A stretch of 6,550 nucleotides of DNA. It comes from Puniceicoccales bacterium (GTDB lineage Bacteria; Verrucomicrobiota; Verrucomicrobiia; Opitutales; JAIRKQ01). The position numbers and the translations under genes are program-made. Below, one piece after another: positions 5,615-6,550 of this stretch; the stretch's first letter is position 1, and each line of letters begins with the position of its first letter. Location: NCBI GenBank assembly GCA_031281895.1, contig JAITET010000082.1, forward strand, positions 1 through 6,550, in the 5' to 3' direction. The notes beneath the pieces are model-generated. The model was not told the origin of the DNA and did no database searches. It saw only the letters and a program-made list of their open reading frames with translations.

Positions 5615-6550
5615 ATGTTCAGTATGAATGGAATAGCACCCAGTGGCTTACAGAGAACACACAATTTACCTCGGGGAAATGTTCATGGAGCGGCAAACGG
5701 ATACTCCATCGCAGTTCCACGAGGAGGTGTTCCCGGTGTAGCACCACCAAGATGTACTCCTGGAGTAGGAATAGCACCCAGTGGCTTACAGAGAACACAC
5801 AATTTACCCTGGAGAAATGTTCATGGAGCGGCAAACGGACACTCCATCGCAGTTCCACAAGGAGGTGTTCCCGGTGTAGCACCACCAAGATGTACTCCTG
5901 GAGTAGGAATAGCACCCAACGGCTTACAGAGAACACACAATTTACCCTGGAGAAATGTTCATGGAGCGGCAAACGGACACTCCATCGCAGTTCCACGAGG
6001 AGGTGTTCCCGGTGTAGCACCACTAAGATGTACTCCTGGAGTAGGAATAGCACCCAACGGCTTACAGAGAACACACAATTTACCTCGGGGAAATGTTCAC
6101 GGAGCGGCAAACGGATACTCCATCGCAGTTCCACGAGGAGGTGTTCCCGGTGTAGCACCACTAGGACGTGCTCCTGTATCACACAAGGAAAAGATATTGG
6201 AGTGGATATCTAAACATGCTAAGAAAATCATAGAGATATGTCGTTTTACAGTCGGAATGTCGCTAATTTTGAACAACAACGATTTTAAAATTGTAAGCGA
6301 TATGCTTGACGCGCTTTCAGATTTTACGCGATTCATATTACACATTATTGTTACGCGACATACGCAACATGCATTACCAGATCCCGATCGTTCATTCAAG
6401 GCTTATCTTTACGATGCTGAAAAACAAGACATTGTCTTTAAAAGATTGTTCATGTCCCTAGCATCAGCATGTAAGGTGTTTCTTAAAGTTGTACCCAAAT
6501 TAGTACGCTTTCAGACACTATCAAAACTACTCCCATATTTTGGCTTATTT
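5615..6550 (+). CDS. repeat-built protein of unknown function, 5' part (runs off the window)
   Basis: I do not recognise this gene. From the ATG at 5615 (or 5624) the frame is open for 312 codons to the window edge with no stop. After the leader MFSMN, residues 6-188 are four head-to-tail repeats of 46, 46, 46 and 45 residues. They are rich in Gly, Pro, Val and Ala, and each contains GLQRTHNLP, NVHGAANG, SIAVP, GGVPGVAP and, in the first three, RCTPGVG. One cysteine occurs in each of the first three copies and none in the fourth. Residues 189-312 are non-repetitive, with helix-prone segments (EKILEWISKHAKKIIEICRF, DMLDALSDFTRFILHIIV, FKRLFMSLASACKVFLKVVP). No signal peptide, clear membrane anchor or known motif is seen. 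The continuous passage from repeats into an ordinary-looking tail favours this frame over the other open frames across the repeats. No Shine-Dalgarno is visible. A low-complexity N-terminal region on a larger surface, effector or structural protein is possible but unproven. Confidence 0.7.
   Translation, partial: MFSMNGIAPSGLQRTHNLPRGNVHGAANGYSIAVPRGGVPGVAPPRCTPGVGIAPSGLQRTHNLPWRNVHGAANGHSIAVPQGGVPGVAPPRCTPGVGIAPNGLQRTHNLPWRNVHGAANGHSIAVPRGGVPGVAPLRCTPGVGIAPNGLQRTHNLPRGNVHGAANGYSIAVPRGGVPGVAPLGRAPVSHKEKILEWISKHAKKIIEICRFTVGMSLILNNNDFKIVSDMLDALSDFTRFILHIIVTRHTQHALPDPDRSFKAYLYDAEKQDIVFKRLFMSLASACKVFLKVVPKLVRFQTLSKLLPYFGLF
5630..6178 (+). repeat. tandem array of four 138-bp units
   Basis: Unit starts are at 5630, 5768, 5906 and 6044, exactly 138 bp apart (46 codons), so changes in copy number preserve the frame. 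The last copy is 3 bp shorter at its end. Units differ at only 12 positions and are clearly richer in G+C than the flanks. Units 1 and 4 share CCTCGGGGA and GATACT, units 2 and 3 share CCCTGGAGA and GACACT, yet units 1-2 share AGTGGC and CCACCA while units 3-4 share AACGGC and CCACTA. There is no spacer between units, which excludes a CRISPR array. Confidence 0.95.

Noticed and set aside
5630..6178. CRISPR array
   Set aside because: The units are 138 bp, directly adjoining with no spacers, and coding in a continuous frame. No cas gene is nearby.
5619..6182. Minus-strand 187-residue frame (HREHLLVELRW repeats) as a real gene
   Set aside because: It begins and ends close to the array limits, does not continue into unique sequence, and has no start signal. 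The opposite frame continues for 124 codons beyond the repeats.

Overview
The window is bacterial DNA of low to moderate G+C. It holds three conserved chromosomal genes, one tRNA, a dead transposon and the start of a repeat-built protein of unknown function. No gene fixes the taxon. A GspE/PilB-type ATPase, poor Shine-Dalgarno sequences and a decayed IS630 copy would fit a host-associated or otherwise reduced bacterium. A member of the Planctomycetes-Verrucomicrobia group is a guess only.

Layout. Positions 1-215 hold no confirmed gene, although several short frames run off the left edge. On the minus strand, read right to left, come a complete GspE/PilB-family assembly ATPase (3221-1545), tRNA-Gly(UCC) with an encoded CCA (1445-1372), and a complete M24 metallopeptidase of the Xaa-Pro aminopeptidase type (1334-216). 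The tRNA lies 37 bp upstream of the peptidase start, so these two may share a transcript. An AT-rich divergent intergenic region (3222-3375) separates the ATPase from trigger factor on the plus strand.

Trigger factor (3376-4533) ends at a TAG. The same frame then stays open for 72 more codons to a TAA at 4752, and those codons read like the missing end of the trigger factor C-terminal chaperone domain. The gene is therefore either nonsense-truncated or read through.

Positions 4867-5531 (minus) are the remains of an IS630-family transposase. It has about five frame changes, an internal stop, an altered first catalytic Asp and probably an internal deletion.

From 5615 a plus-strand frame stays open to the window end (312 codons). 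It encodes four near-perfect 46-residue Gly/Pro-rich repeats (138 bp each) followed by a non-repetitive, helix-prone segment. All 12 sites that vary between the repeats are transitions, and they form a mosaic pattern. I do not recognise this protein; it is the best candidate here for something undescribed.

The genes do not form one pathway. The ATPase serves pilus or type II secretion assembly, trigger factor folds nascent chains, and the peptidase trims peptides.
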